Assembly: GCA_963853835.1 (NCBI GenBank)
Contig: OY970820.1
Location: 16,047,373-16,111,372 of the forward strand
Length of the DNA stretch: 64,000 nt
Direction of reading: 5' to 3'
From: Calendula officinalis
Taxonomy: Eukaryota; Streptophyta; Magnoliopsida; Asterales; Asteraceae
In this document: positions 46,555 through 58,009 of the stretch, in pieces
Position numbering within the stretch: position 1 is the first letter of the stretch
Layout of the letters: each line of letters opens with the position of its first letter
Position numbers and translations under genes: made by a program
The notes under the pieces: generated by a model
The model's input: only the letters and a program-made list of their open reading frames with translations
What the model was told of the DNA's origin: nothing
The model's database searches: none

Positions 46555-46868
46555 CTTCATCCGATTCAAAATAAGTGACACACTTTGAGTTTCACGGTTT
46601 TTGAGACAAAAATTTATAATGATGGTTAAATTAGATTAATTGGGTGGTTAGTGCGGAATGAGTCCCACACCTTTTTATTAAAGTGGAGTTACTGATGTTT
46701 AAAAGAAAAAGTAAGGGTAAATGAGTCATTTCATTTTATTAAAGACAAATAGTTCGTGGGTGATTGTCCCACTATTTTTTGTTAAATAAGGTAATTTCTC
46801 AAAGTGTATCACTTATTTTTAATCACCCAAAAACAAAAAATGTATCACTTATTTTAAATCGGAGGAAG
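46555..46868. mobile_element. Stowaway-type MITE (family 1)
   Basis: Ends CTTCATCCGATTCAAAATAAG and the near inverse, flanked by TA (46553-46554, 46869-46870). Clearly homologous to 35070-35380. Confidence 0.9.
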
Positions 46869-46987
46869 TACATGATTTGCGGCGGCACCATTATGCACCC
46901 TTCTCATAGTATTTAATGTGTAGATATGGTATATATTTTGGGGCAATTTTTAAAGGATAAATATATATAAATATATCAAAATAGAGG

Positions 46988-47833
46988 TCCATCATATTTA
47001 GGAGTCTCAAAGAACAAATCTCAACCATTGATCAATAGGATCTAATGGTCAAGATTAATACATATTTTATATATTGAGGGGTATTTTGGTCATTTTCTAA
47101 AAAATATAAATTTTTTATTTATTTTTTATTTATTTTTTATTTATTTTTTATTTTTTTTTTTAAAATTTTTATTTTTTTTATTTTTTATTATGAAGGGGTA
47201 TTTTGGTCATTTGGCACTTAAGAAAAATTCGATTTTTTTATTTTTCTATTTTTATTTTTTTATTTTAAATTTTTTTAATATTTTTTACTTTTTTATTAAT
47301 TTTTTTATTAAAAAATAATATTTATTTGATAATTACGTGTATAACTTATTCGCAAGTGATTTTAGTGTAAAATCATGTTTTAGTGCAATCACATGTGATT
47401 CAGAGTGCAATCACATGTGATTCAGAGTGCAATCACATGTGATTCACTATGCAGTCAAATGTGATTCACTATGCAATCAAATTATGTGTTATTAATTAAA
47501 AATTAATAATTTTTAAAAAAATAATAATAAATAAATAATTTTTTTAAAAAAAAATATTTTTTTCTTTAAAAAAATAAAAATTTTAAAATAAAAAATAAAA
47601 AATAAAAAAAAATAATTTTTTTCAAAATGACCAAAATACCCCTCAATTAAAAATTAAAAAATAAAAAAAAATTAAAATTTTAAAATAAAAAAAAATTTAG
47701 TACCAAATGACCAAAATACCCCTCCATGTATAAAAAATGTGGTTAATCTTGACCATTAGATCATATTTATCAATGGTTGAGATTTGTTGCTCGAGACTTT
47801 ATAAAAATTATGGATCTCCTTGAACGCAACTCA
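46988..47833. repeat. AT-rich inverted-repeat element
   Basis: Long inverted ends (about 120 bases: 'gaacaaatctcaaccattga', 'gatctaatggtcaagatta', 'ggggtattttggtcatt') enclose arms that are almost only A and T. It could form an 800-base hairpin. The loop region holds a palindromic tandem array (47383-47480). Confidence 0.75.
47383..47480. repeat. Tandem array of a palindromic 21-mer
   Basis: Five units of about 21 bases, each with the palindrome AATCACATGTGATT or a variant (the last two read 'agtcaaatgtgatt' and 'aatcaaat'). Confidence 0.9.
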
Positions 47834-47970
47834 CAAAATCATAAGGTTATGATAAGTAAATAAAATTTTGTGGATATATAGATATCAACTCCCATTGCCA
47901 CAAATGAAAATTAAATGTTAATTAGATAAACATATAAATTTTTTTAAACAAGGTTTAATACGGCCAACTT

Positions 47971-49164
47971 TTAATGTTGTTCTTCTGATACAATCTCCGT
48001 CAACTCTAACAATAGTTTCTTATGTTGTTGTGTATCATTATCTTCATTTTGATTGCCTCCATTGTTGTCATCTTTCATTTCTCTCTTCATCTTCGCATAA
48101 ATTCCATACACATACGAACAAAATCCCCATAAACACAACACCGTTGACACCACCTTCGCTCCCTTGAAATCATCGCCGTACACAACAACCCCACCCACCA
48201 CATTCATCGCCATCAACGCCGTCATGCATATCCCTCCGGTCAACGACGTCGTCAGAAACACCATCCCAGCAGTACCCATAAAACAAAGCTGCCACGTCAC
48301 CACATTAAACCCCACCGTCAGCCAGTACTTAGTGGGTCCCAGATCGAACACCGCTACACTCTCTCGTCTCATCTCTTTATAACCTCCGGCTAAAGCCATC
48401 GCCACGGTGGCGACAACGGTGGCGGTCGCCTCCATAACAAACTGCATTTCCATCACCAGTGCGTAACAATCGACTTTGTTGTAAATCTTTTCCATCGCCG
48501 GAAGGTAAAGCGCAAACAACAGCCCACCGCAGACGGTGGCGAAGAACCCGATGAAGTATTTGGCACGTGTCAATCCTTCCGGCCGATCACTACTCGAACT
48601 AGTGGCCAAAAGCACACAACCCAACGTCAAAAGAATGACACAATTGAGGTTTAAAAACGTGATCTTTTGCTTCACGATAATAACCGACGAAAGGAGGGTG
48701 AACACGAGTTGTGAAGACAAAACCAAGGAGGAAGTAGAAAGCGGAAGATACGAATTGCCCCAAGAAAAACAAAAATTACCAATTACCAACATAAACCCTA
48801 TTCCGAAAGAAAACAATAAAAGTTTCGTGTCAAAACCCGAAAATGGTTTTCGTCTGACAACCTTTTTCGGTCGAAAGCGATGGAGGTAATATGGAAGATA
48901 TATGGGGAGTAGGAGAATCGGGAATCCAGCCGATTGGACCCAAGTGGAGACCCATCGGCTCGATCCTTTGTGGATGAAATAGAATTTCAAAAGAAGTGAA
49001 GAAGAGACCGAACCGACGAAAAGACATATATAATTAATAATTAAAAGTAATTTATATGTTTTACCATCAAATTTAGATTTGTTGGATGTGAAAATATCGT
49101 TGTTGGTTTCCTCGCGATTGTATTGAACCTTGTTGGGAGATGTTGATTGCGATGGAGAATTCAT
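47971..49164 (-). CDS. Probable purine permease (PUP family)
   Basis: An intact single-exon ORF of 397 residues, the usual length for plant purine permeases (drug/metabolite transporter superfamily), plasma-membrane proteins that take up adenine, cytokinins and related compounds. About ten membrane segments are visible, beginning with YKLLLIINYICLFVGSVSSSLLLKFYF. Family signatures seen in order: RWVSTWVQSAGFPILLLPIY, FSFGIGFMLVIGNFCFSWGN, YLPLSTSSLVLSSQLVFTLL, FIGFFATVCGGLLFALYLP, VMEMQFVMEATATVVATVAM, CFMGTAGMVFLTTSLTGGIC and the last VLCLWGFCSYVYG. N- and C-terminal tails are hydrophilic, as expected for cytosolic ends. I chose the ATG at 49164 because a TATA box lies about 75 bases upstream and no other in-frame start is nearby. 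The exact PUP number cannot be told from this. Confidence 0.95.
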   Translation of the reverse strand: MNSPSQSTSPNKVQYNREETNNDIFTSNKSKFDGKTYKLLLIINYICLFVGSVSSSLLLKFYFIHKGSSRWVSTWVQSAGFPILLLPIYLPYYLHRFRPKKVVRRKPFSGFDTKLLLFSFGIGFMLVIGNFCFSWGNSYLPLSTSSLVLSSQLVFTLLSSVIIVKQKITFLNLNCVILLTLGCVLLATSSSSDRPEGLTRAKYFIGFFATVCGGLLFALYLPAMEKIYNKVDCYALVMEMQFVMEATATVVATVAMALAGGYKEMRRESVAVFDLGPTKYWLTVGFNVVTWQLCFMGTAGMVFLTTSLTGGICMTALMAMNVVGGVVVYGDDFKGAKVVSTVLCLWGFCSYVYGIYAKMKREMKDDNNGGNQNEDNDTQQHKKLLLELTEIVSEEQH

Positions 49165-50063
49165 CTTTGAGAAGAAGTTAAGAGAAATGGAGTTATGAAA
49201 ATGGCTCTAATGACATTTAATTTCTGGTTTCAAAGTTTATACAAGTATAATTTTTTAGGGAGATGGTATGGCATGGTAGCTTTAAATAGATTTAAGTGAG
49301 TGAGGAAAGAAGAATATAATTATATGTACATAATGTGTTTGACATGTGTTAGTCTATTGTACCACTTGGCACAAATGTACTCAAAATATAACTTTGGATA
49401 AAGAATTTGTTTTGGGTAACCGACTAAAAAGTTATTTGAATTGAATATGATACTGGTGTCAACAGTGATACAACTGTTCTCATTAATTTTTGCTAACTTA
49501 ATGTCATATCAGCTCATACTTCTACTGACATTCAATTGATATACTCATATCATTAATACTAATTTTTTTCAGTTTTTGTGCCAAACCATTATAAAATATA
49601 TAGACACACAATATCATATTAAATTGCAAGCCCCCATAATTTTAGCGTTCGGCCTCTCCCCTAGCTGATGAATATAACCGATGGCATTGAAGAGAAGAGG
49701 CGTGCGAATGGGGGGATTCTCATCGGTTGTGGAGACGGAGGAGGCAACATCTCCTTTGACGGAGGCTTAAGGGGTAATGTATTTAGGATTTTTCTAATAT
49801 ACACTCTGAAGGTATATATTAAGTCGTAATTATATAAAAATGTATATTTTATTATAAAATCATATTTTCATCTTTTAAAATGATAGAATTTATATTTAAT
49901 TAATGCTATTTAATAAATAAATTAAATATATAAATTAAATATATAAATATTTAGGAAATAAATTAAATATATATATTTTATATTTGTATTCTCGTCATAC
50001 AACTTGCATTTAATGCGTGCAATGCCACACGAATTCAATTGAGCAAAGCCCACTTTTTTAATA
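49165..50063. other. Upstream region of the purine permease gene
   Basis: A possible TATA box for the permease (TATAAA on the minus strand) is at 49241-49236. Positions 49450-49620 are distantly similar to 6930-7080. The rest, up to the MULE at 50064, is non-coding. Confidence 0.5.
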
Positions 50064-50417
50064 GAGTTAATTACACGGGTGGTCCTTTAACTTTATGTCA
50101 GATTTCACCGATGGTCCTTTACTTTCAAAAATTACATCGATGGTCCTTATTTTGGAAACCTTTTTCACCGGTAGTCCTTTACCAAAACGCACGTGTATTT
50201 GGTCCGTTAAGTGAAATCACGTGCTTCGCACGTGGGGGCAATTTTGTCATTTGTCATCCCTTCCTTCTCATTCAAGTATCTGTCTTCTTGATTATTTGGC
50301 TCCAAACGGTCTCGATCAAAACCCTCTTCACCTACAAAACCCTTTTCAACTTCTGCTCTTAATCCACTCGTTTTCAACCAAAAATCCTTTGAAGAAACAA
50401 AACCCTTTGAAGAAACG

Positions 50418-53400
50418 ATGGAAATCCCGCCGTATTCTCATCGCTCAGTAGAGGACGATCACGACATTGAAGATCGTTACGGTTCGTTTTTTTTTACTTT
50501 GATTTTCAAAATTGGCCACTGTTGTTAATCGTATTGCTCAAAAAGAACCTAAATTTCTTAGTTTTTAAAGTAATATAGTGTTATAATGATGTATTTAGTA
50601 GGGTTTTATGTCAATTTTCTCACAACTATTGTTTTTTGAAATTACAGAGGGTTTCCCAAGTGTTTTCACAATGAAGATTCATCATGGTGGGACTTTCCAA
50701 AACTGCCCAAAGAGACAATATGTGGATGGGAAAGTAAGCTATGTGGATGCTATTGATATAGATACATTTTCTATTCATGAATTAAATTCTGTAGTTGAAG
50801 ATTTAGGTTATGACATCGAAACTATTATGTATTACCATTATAAAACACCAAGCATGTCTTTAGACGATGGATTACATTCCTTGTCAAGTGATCAAGATGT
50901 GCATAGTCTAAGTACTTATATTGGGAAAACCAAATTGATTAATGTGTATATTGAGCATGGTAAAACCAATGTAGAAGAACTTGATGATGTGTATATTCCA
51001 TCTCCTCCGAAAAGGAAACTAGTTATTGAGGAAATTGATGAACCAAGTACCTGTCACAACTTGTTGTTAGAATGGTCAAGTCAAGAACACAACTTGTTGT
51101 TAGAATGGTCAAGTCAAGAAGTTCCTACTGTTATACAACCTGATCATGTTACTGTTGAACAACCCGAGGATGTTACTGTTGTACAACCCAATGATGCTAC
51201 TAAAGATACTCACTTTAGTGATGATGGCGACTCTAGTGATGATAGTGATTTTATTGTTGATGAAGACAACATTGTCCATGATGTTGAAGTTGATATGAGA
51301 GATTTCCATGTAAGTATTGACAAGGATGCAGAGTTCATGGGTCTCACAAGTCAAAAAGAAAATGCCAATGAAAATGAAAATTCTATTCCACTTGAAGAGT
51401 TAAACAATGATTCATTTGACAGTGCTTCTGATTGTGATGAAGGTATAACTGATATTCGTAAAAATGCATTGAAGGAAATTAGAAAACAGGGGGAAGCAGA
51501 AACTGTAATTAATAAGACTGTATTCTATTTGGCTCAGACTTTTGGATGTTCAAATGATGTTAAAGACATGGTTAGACGTCATGCAATTGAGACAAGACGA
51601 AATTTGAAATTTTTTAAAAATGATAAACAAAGACTTAGGGTAGGATGTGTTGGTTACATCCCATCTTTAACCGAAGATAATGAAACTGGTCAAAGTCAGC
51701 AGAGCAGTCAAACTGGTCAACGGTGCAGTCAAACTGGTCAACTGAGCAGTCAAACTGGTCAACATAGCAGTCAAACTGGTCAACAGAGCAGTCAAAAGCA
51801 ACAGAAGAGTCAAACAAAGTCAAAAAACAAAAATACTACAACTAAGAATAAATCTGTGGGGCCAAAAAATAAGGGTGGAAGGGGAAAAAAAACAGATCCA
51901 CATAAAATAACTTGTCACTGGTGTTACACGTGTCTAAGAACCAATATAGTGAAACTTGGATGGTGAAGACATTTATAGATGAACATAAATGTGTCCAGTC
52001 TAGAGACATTAAACACTGCACCTCTGTTTTCCTTTCACAACAAATTGTTGACCAAGTAGACAGTAACCCAGAAATTCCCCCAAAGGCTTTGAAAGAGAAA
52101 TTTGAAAAGGATCTACAAATTGGTGTGTCAAATATGAAGGCTTGGAGAGCCAAGAAAAAGGCAGAAAACCAATTGCAAGGAGACTACAAGGATCAATATG
52201 CTTGTTTACGGGATTACATAGAAGAGTTGAAGTTTAGAAACCCGGGTACTACTGTTAAAATCCAATCCGAACTATGTCAGCCTAGTGACTTTTTCGATGC
52301 AAATAAATTTAGGGGTTTTAAGCGTATTATGTATGTTTGGGGGTTCTGAAAAAAGGGTTTAAAGCACTTGGCCGAGAGTTGCTAGGGTTAGATGGGGCTT
52401 TCATGAAAGTACCATTTCCCGGGCAATTGTTAACTGCAGTTGGAGTAGATTCAAACAACGGAATTTATCCTGTTGCGTATGGAATAGTGGAGTCAGAAAG
52501 CAAAGACTCTTGGATGTGGTTTCTCGAGTGCCTTGGTGATGATTTAGATCTAGATAGAAGATCAAATTTCAGTTTTATTAGTGATAGACAAAAGGTGAGC
52601 ACTTCTCTTTTTTTTTTTACAATTAATTCTGTTTTTTTACATTTAATTTTGTTTTTTACATTTAATTCTGTTTTCTTTAAATTAATTCTATTTTTACATT
52701 TAATTCTTTTTTTTGAGATTCAATTCTGTTTTTTTTTTAAATTAATTCTGTTTTTTACATTTAATTATGTTTTTTTACATTTAATTCTATTTTTTTACAA
52801 TTAAATTCTGTCTCATTTCAGGGTATTCTACCTGCTATTGTAAGCCTATTCCCAAATGCTGAGCATCGCTTTTGTCTTAGACATATACACGAAAATATGA
52901 AGCTACAATGGAGAGGACAAGCATACAAAAACCATTTGTGGAAGTGTGCTTCTGCCACTACTGTTCCAGAGTTTCAGAAAGCAATGGATGACTTAAAAAA
53001 CTTCAATGAAGATGCTTTTATGTGGCTCGCTAAAATTTCACCACATAGTTGGACGAAATCCCATTTCTCAGGTAGAGCTAAGTCTGACATTCTACTGAAT
53101 AATATTTGTGAAGTACTCAACAAACAATTGGTTAATGGGAGAGACAAACCTATTATAACAGCTCTAGAATACACTCGAGAATATCTGATGAAAAGGATTG
53201 TAAACGTTCTGAAAGTGATTAAAAATTGTCATGGACCACTTACTCCAAATGCGACAAAAATATTTGATGCAATTAAGAAAGATGCAAGTAAGTACACTGT
53301 TGTTTGGAACGGGGCACTAAAATACCAAGTTAGTGGACCGTGGGGTGACCAATGTGTAGTTGATGTTGATAAAAAAGATTGCACTTGTAGAAGATGGGAA

Positions 53401-53868
53401 ATCACAGGAATGCCATGTAAGCATGCGGTTGCATCAATTTGGAATATGGGAATAAATGGAATGGAAGTTGGATTACCAGAAAGTTGGGTTGATAAAGTTT
53501 ATTGGTCAGACACATGGAGAAATGTCTACTCTTTCACTATTAATCCAATCACGGGAAGAAACATGTGGCCTAAATCTAATGTTCCTACAACTTTGCTGCC
53601 TCCTAACTATAAAATACCAGTAGGGAGACCTAAGAAAAATAGAAGAAAGACTGCAGAAGAACTTCAAAACATGATCAAACGAGGAAGATTGTCAAAGAAA
53701 ATACAAACGATCACTTGTGGTACATGTGGTAATAAAGGTCACAATTCAAGAGGGTGTAAAGGTCAGGATTCAGGTGGGTGTGTTGGGTCAAGTGGGTCAA
53801 AGAACAATATTGGTGCAAGTGGTGAAGGATCAAATGGGTCAAAGAAGAAGCAGAAAGTGGCAGTTTGA
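50418..53868 (+). pseudogene. MuDR-type MULE transposase, three exons, two frameshifts
   Basis: Exons 50418-50481, 50648-52594 and 52822-53868; both introns have GT..AG ends, and the exon 1/2 junction (phase 1) keeps the frame into EGFPSVFTMKIHHGG. The first third has the plant MuDR N-terminal region, an acidic stretch and a tandem SQTGQ array (near 51690-51800). A CHWC zinc motif and a helix-rich part follow (51912-52340). The catalytic domain has LDGAFMKVPFPGQ (first Asp), VGVDSNNGIYPVAYGIVESE and SDRQK (second Asp), then LRHIHENMK. A SWIM zinc finger (CTCRRWEITGMPCKHAV) and a CCHC knuckle (CGTCGNKGHNSRGC) close it. Frame shifts near 51925 and 52340 are each equivalent to one lost base; otherwise there is no stop over about 1020 codons. 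Confidence 0.93.
52598..52810. repeat. T-rich tandem repeats in the second transposase intron
   Basis: About nine imperfect units of 'ttttttacatttaattctg' fill the intron that lies between the two parts of the catalytic domain. Confidence 0.85.
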
Positions 53869-54470
53869 TGTTTATGAACTTTAATCTTTAGTAGTTACCT
53901 TTTGTATTGTCTTTTGCAACTTTTGAACTTGTCTTGTTACCATATGGTGTTTTGGTACTTTTGTATTGTCCTTTGAACTTTTGAACATATATTGTTAAGT
54001 CACTGTATCGTATGTAACAGGAATTCCATGTTAACATTTGGTACTTTTAGTGTTTATAAGATGGTTAATATATTTCGACTTTTGTGTGTGTTACTGTATG
54101 GTATGTTGTTAACCAAATGGTATCATTACTGCAATTAGTTCCAAATGGTATGTTATGGTATGTATGAATTAGTTCCAAATGGTAAGTTATGGTATGTATG
54201 AATTAGTTCCAAACATCTACCACATATTAACCAAATGGTAAGTTATAAACTGCAGAATTAGTACATATTATCCCAATATAGAATATTATTGCAACTGCAA
54301 AATGGTCAAAATGGCCACATATTACAACTCCACAAAATACAACTTCAAAATGGTCAAAATGACCACATATTACAACTGCTGCAAAAAAAGGACGATTACA
54401 TGTTCTACAACTTCAGCAAACTAGTTTATTACAGCAACATACAAACCAAAGGCTATCCAACTACTATTAT

Positions 54471-54777
54471 CTAGATCTTCAACTTTCTTGCTTCATTTTT
54501 TGAATCTTCAGCCTTCTCCTCAACCTTGTTTTTTGCTTTTAATAAACCAGGAATAATCTCCATTGAACGGTCACACATAGGTGGATCAACCCAGCCTATA
54601 AACCTGCAATTCGAATACTGGGAAAATACTAAAAATTAGGTCATCTGATGAAGAACAATAGCAATTTTAGGTTAAATTTACCTGTCGTGAACAAGCATAG
54701 AAGCGGCTGAAACGTGGGTTTCTGTCGGTCCAAGAAGTAAGGATTATTGCTTGTTTACCACACCTGCAAATCGCCAT
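54471..54777 (-). CDS. GRF-type zinc-finger protein of the MULE, two exons
   Basis: Exon 1 is 54777-54682, intron 54681-54618 (GT..AG), exon 2 54617-54471. The spliced frame is 81 codons including the stop. It reads MAICRCGKQAIILTSWTDRN, then RFSRFYACSRQYSNCRFIG and WVDPPMCDRS: cysteines near 4, 6, 29 and 36 and the FIGWVD block match the zf-GRF pattern. A short basic coiled coil ends it (LLKAKNKVEEKAEDS). GRF fingers bind nucleic acid, often single-stranded DNA; a role with the transposase is plausible but not shown. The acceptor at 54618 was chosen because the one nearer to the exon (54604) breaks the frame. Confidence 0.8.
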
Positions 54778-55094
54778 TGTTGAGGGAGAAGCTGAAGAAG
54801 AAGAATTGAAATTGATTTGGGATTTGTCGACTGAAGAATGCGTAAGAAGAAATTAGGAAATAGGGTTTTAAAGGGGGGAAAAAGAGAAGGGATGACAAAT
54901 GACAAAATTGCCCCCACGTGCGAAGCACGTGATTTCACTTAACGGACCAAATACACGTCCATTTTGGTAAAGGACTACCGGTGAAAAAGGTTTCCAAAAT
55001 AAGGACCATCGGTGTAATTTTTGAAAGTAAAGGACCATCGGTGAAATCTGACATAAAGTTAAAGGACCATCCGTTTAATTAACTCTTTTTAATA

Positions 55095-55360
55095 TTTACC
55101 GGCAGTTATAATGCGGTGGAAGATATATTATAAGTATTTTTTACGGTGTTGATAGTGATGATGGTAATGCAGTAGTGATGTGGTGGGTGATAGCGGTAGT
55201 AATTGTGGTGGTGATTGCTGAGTGGTAGTGGTTGGCGGCGGTGGTGACTAGCGGGGAGGTGTTGGATAATTATTGGTGGGCTGATAATCACAAGTGATTA
55301 AGTATATAATCATATGCAATTATCAATTAATATTATTTTTTTAATAATGTTTATTGTCAA

Positions 55361-55423
<63 letters not shown>

Positions 55424-55617
55424 TATCATCATCATTATTATTATTATTATTTTAAAACAAATTGAGATAAAATTTATGTAAGTGTCGAATGACCAAAATA
55501 CCTTCATATATATAATATGTGATAAATCTTAACCATTAATTATTATTGATTAATGATTAAAAATTACCTTTTGAGACTACACAAAAATTAAGGACTACTT
55601 GAACAATTACTTAATCA
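55095..55617. repeat. Inverted-repeat family remnant with (AAT)n microsatellite
   Basis: Positions 55361-55423 are a perfect AAT microsatellite. Positions 55480-55610 match the right end of the AT-rich inverted-repeat family ('gaccaaaatacc', 'cttaaccatta'). The GC-richer part at 55140-55270 is 'ggtggtg/gcggt' low-complexity DNA. Confidence 0.6.
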
Positions 55618-56387
55618 CTAGGTCTGTCAAATAGTGCTGTTATTTCGTATTTATAGTTAACATGACAAGATACGAATTCGTGTTTTAATAATAACATATT
55701 GTATACTTCTATTAACTATATAGTATTAAATAGAAAACAAAAGTACATATATGCATTTGGATATTGAGAAAGTTTAACTTGTACGATAGCGTCAAAAGTA
55801 ATTTAACACTTAATGGTCATTACTTTCCACATATAAATGTAATTTAATTGTATTAGTGATAGTTTATTTTTTTTATTCTTACCATTGTTTGTTTTTTTTA
55901 GTGGAAAAATCTTCATTTAAGAAAAATGGATTTACCCTTATTTAGACGTTACTTAAAAACACGGGATCAAAATCGACGAGAAAATATGTCAAAAATCCTT
56001 GGAATGAAAAGGCTTAATGAATCTTTAACAATGCATTTGCGTGTAAAATTTCGTCAGTTGTATATGCATCGTAACACTCAATACACATATATTCTACAAT
56101 TATATTTGAACACACAAAACATTTTAACAAACAATAAGCCACACGCTATTTTTTTAAATATGAATCTACTATATATAGTATAAACTGGTTTTAAGAGCAT
56201 CGTTCTTGTAACAACTTGAATTATTATGGGAATGTGAAGATAAAATCACAAGCATTAGAGATTTAGGAGTAGAGTATAATCTTCTCAACTTTTATTTTTA
56301 TTTCTTAATTTTTTAAATTTAAATAATCGGTCAAAAAGTAGTTAGGCATTACTGACTTGAACTTTGTAGTATTAATATTAGGGCTGT
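55618..56387. other. Non-coding spacer
   Basis: It begins with a degenerate hAT-like terminus (TAGGTCTGTCAAAT at 55620) similar to that at 56388. A small ORF at 55926-56183 has no recognisable domain. Confidence 0.4.
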
Positions 56388-56753
56388 CAAATCGTATTAT
56401 CGTTTCGTGTTTCTGGGTAACACGACACGACACGAATTCGTTCAACACGAAAACAACACGACATGAAGTCGTGTTTTATTTTGCTAACACGAACACGACA
56501 CGATTAAAAAAACGATAAACACGACAACACAAAATAAATAACAAAAATAACAAATTTCTTACTTATTACATGCTAAAAACACGACAAACACGACAAAATC
56601 ATAACTATCGTGTCAATTTCGTTATTGTTTCTGAACACGAACACGACACGAATTCGTGTTTGTTTTATACAACACGAACACGAACACGAATTCAAATTTC
56701 AATTTCATCCCAATTTCGTTTCGCATGTATTTTTGTCGTGTCGCGTCAGGTTC
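56388..56753. mobile_element. hAT-like MITE remnant with ACACGA motifs
   Basis: It starts TAGGGCTGTCAAATCG and is filled with 'cacgacacg/acacgaac' words on both strands, typical of subterminal transposase sites. A right TIR could not be fixed. Confidence 0.4.
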
Positions 56754-57152
56754 TTAAGTATTATGTATGTGACCTTGAATCCAACCAACAATGCACCGTG
56801 AAAGAGAGAGTTAATACAAACAGAATTGCTTATGCGGCCAATAATCCCGAAATGCCCACTGCCACTTCAAATTTGGTTAGTAACAATTTAAATAAAGGCC
56901 CATGTTCTAATAAGTTAAATCCCATCCCAGTAGCCCACCAAACGTTTATGGACTCATACACATCTACAAACCAAGCCCACACGCAAATCCATTTTGTGGA
57001 ACAGGCCCTTCCAAGCTACTTTATTGTGGCCCATAACCTTCAGCCCACTATGTCATGGGCATGGAAGCGGGAGCTGAACGCTCCCATTGAAATTGAATCA
57101 GTAACTCGTAACATGTTTTTGAGGAGACCTACACGTACGGCTACATAAGACA
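56754..57152 (+). other. Unrecognised ORF remnant
   Basis: An open frame runs to 57148 (contains SNLVSNNLNKGP and MSWAWKRELNAPIEIES). Less AT-rich than its surroundings. I do not recognise it; a retroelement fragment is possible. Confidence 0.25.
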
Positions 57153-57154
57153 TA

Positions 57155-58002
57155 CTTCCTCCGTATCAAAAAAAGTGAATATGACCGAAAAAGTAGAATA
57201 GATTAGAATCCGTTGAATCCGTTGATTCAAAAAATACCGGATTAATCTAACCAAAATAACGTTAATTTAAGATAATACCGTGATAGAAGTCTTCAAAAAT
57301 TGTTCATACACGAAGAACACTTTTGGGAGAGAAAACTCGAAATTTCTGAATTCATCAACTGATTATTCCATATGTCAAGATACACCTTAAATATGGCCCA
57401 AATTTTCGATTGGGCCTAAAACGACAAACGCGCTAAAAACTGGGCCTAAACAAAGTTTGGCAATTTAACGAAAAAGCACAAAAATGCAACTAAAGTGTCT
57501 AAAAACAGCGAATTTGGGCCGGGAAGTTGGGTAAACCGCCTACAGCTGTTTATCACGTCGTAGCCTTCGTCTCAAGCTTCGATTTGGTTACTCGTGGGCT
57601 TGAAACGGAGACCCGAGCTGAAAGTTATGGCCATTTTACTAAAGCCCCTTTCCTCACACGGTTTTGGGCCTCAAGAAACAAAATGACCCATTATTCTATT
57701 GGGCCTGCATCAGAATCACTTTGAAGTTCACGTTTTTAGAGGCAACATAAGGTAATAAGAGATTACTGGGGTAATTAGAATGGATGATCCCCACACCTTG
57801 TATTATTTTGTTGCCTTTTATAGGAAGATGACAAAAATAGATGGACCACACACCTTTAATGATGTTTAAGAAAGGATAAGTAAGGGTAAATGTGTAATTT
57901 TAAATATAAAAACTTACCAAATAAGGTAAATTATTAAAATGATTAACTTATTTTGATACATCCCAAAACGAAAGTGATTCACTTATTTTGATACGGAGGA
58001 AG
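57155..58002. mobile_element. Long Stowaway/mariner-like element
   Basis: Inverted ends CTTCCTCCGTATCAAAA(A/T)AAG of about 28 bp, with TA at 57153-57154 and 58003-58004. The 848-bp interior holds 'gggcctaaa' words and no transposase. Confidence 0.8.
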
Positions 58003-58009
58003 TATGTTT

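Larger units (their letters stand above)
50064..55085 (+). mobile_element. Two-gene MULE (Mutator-like transposon)
   Basis: TIRs of about 200 bp (50064-50263 and 54887-55085, GAGTTAATTA...) are flanked by the exact 9-bp duplication TTTTTAATA (50055-50063 and 55086-55094). Each TIR has repeated 'tggtccttta' words and a perfect hairpin (CACGTGC, loop TTC or GAA, GCACGTG) at 50218-50234 and 54915-54931. Inside are a MuDR-type transposase gene and, on the other strand, a small GRF zinc-finger gene. Confidence 0.95.

Noticed and set aside
55310..55507. ORF of repeated isoleucine and methionine
   Set aside because: Translation of the (AAT)n microsatellite.
55926..56183. 85-codon ORF
   Set aside because: No domain, no promoter and AT-rich codons; likely chance.
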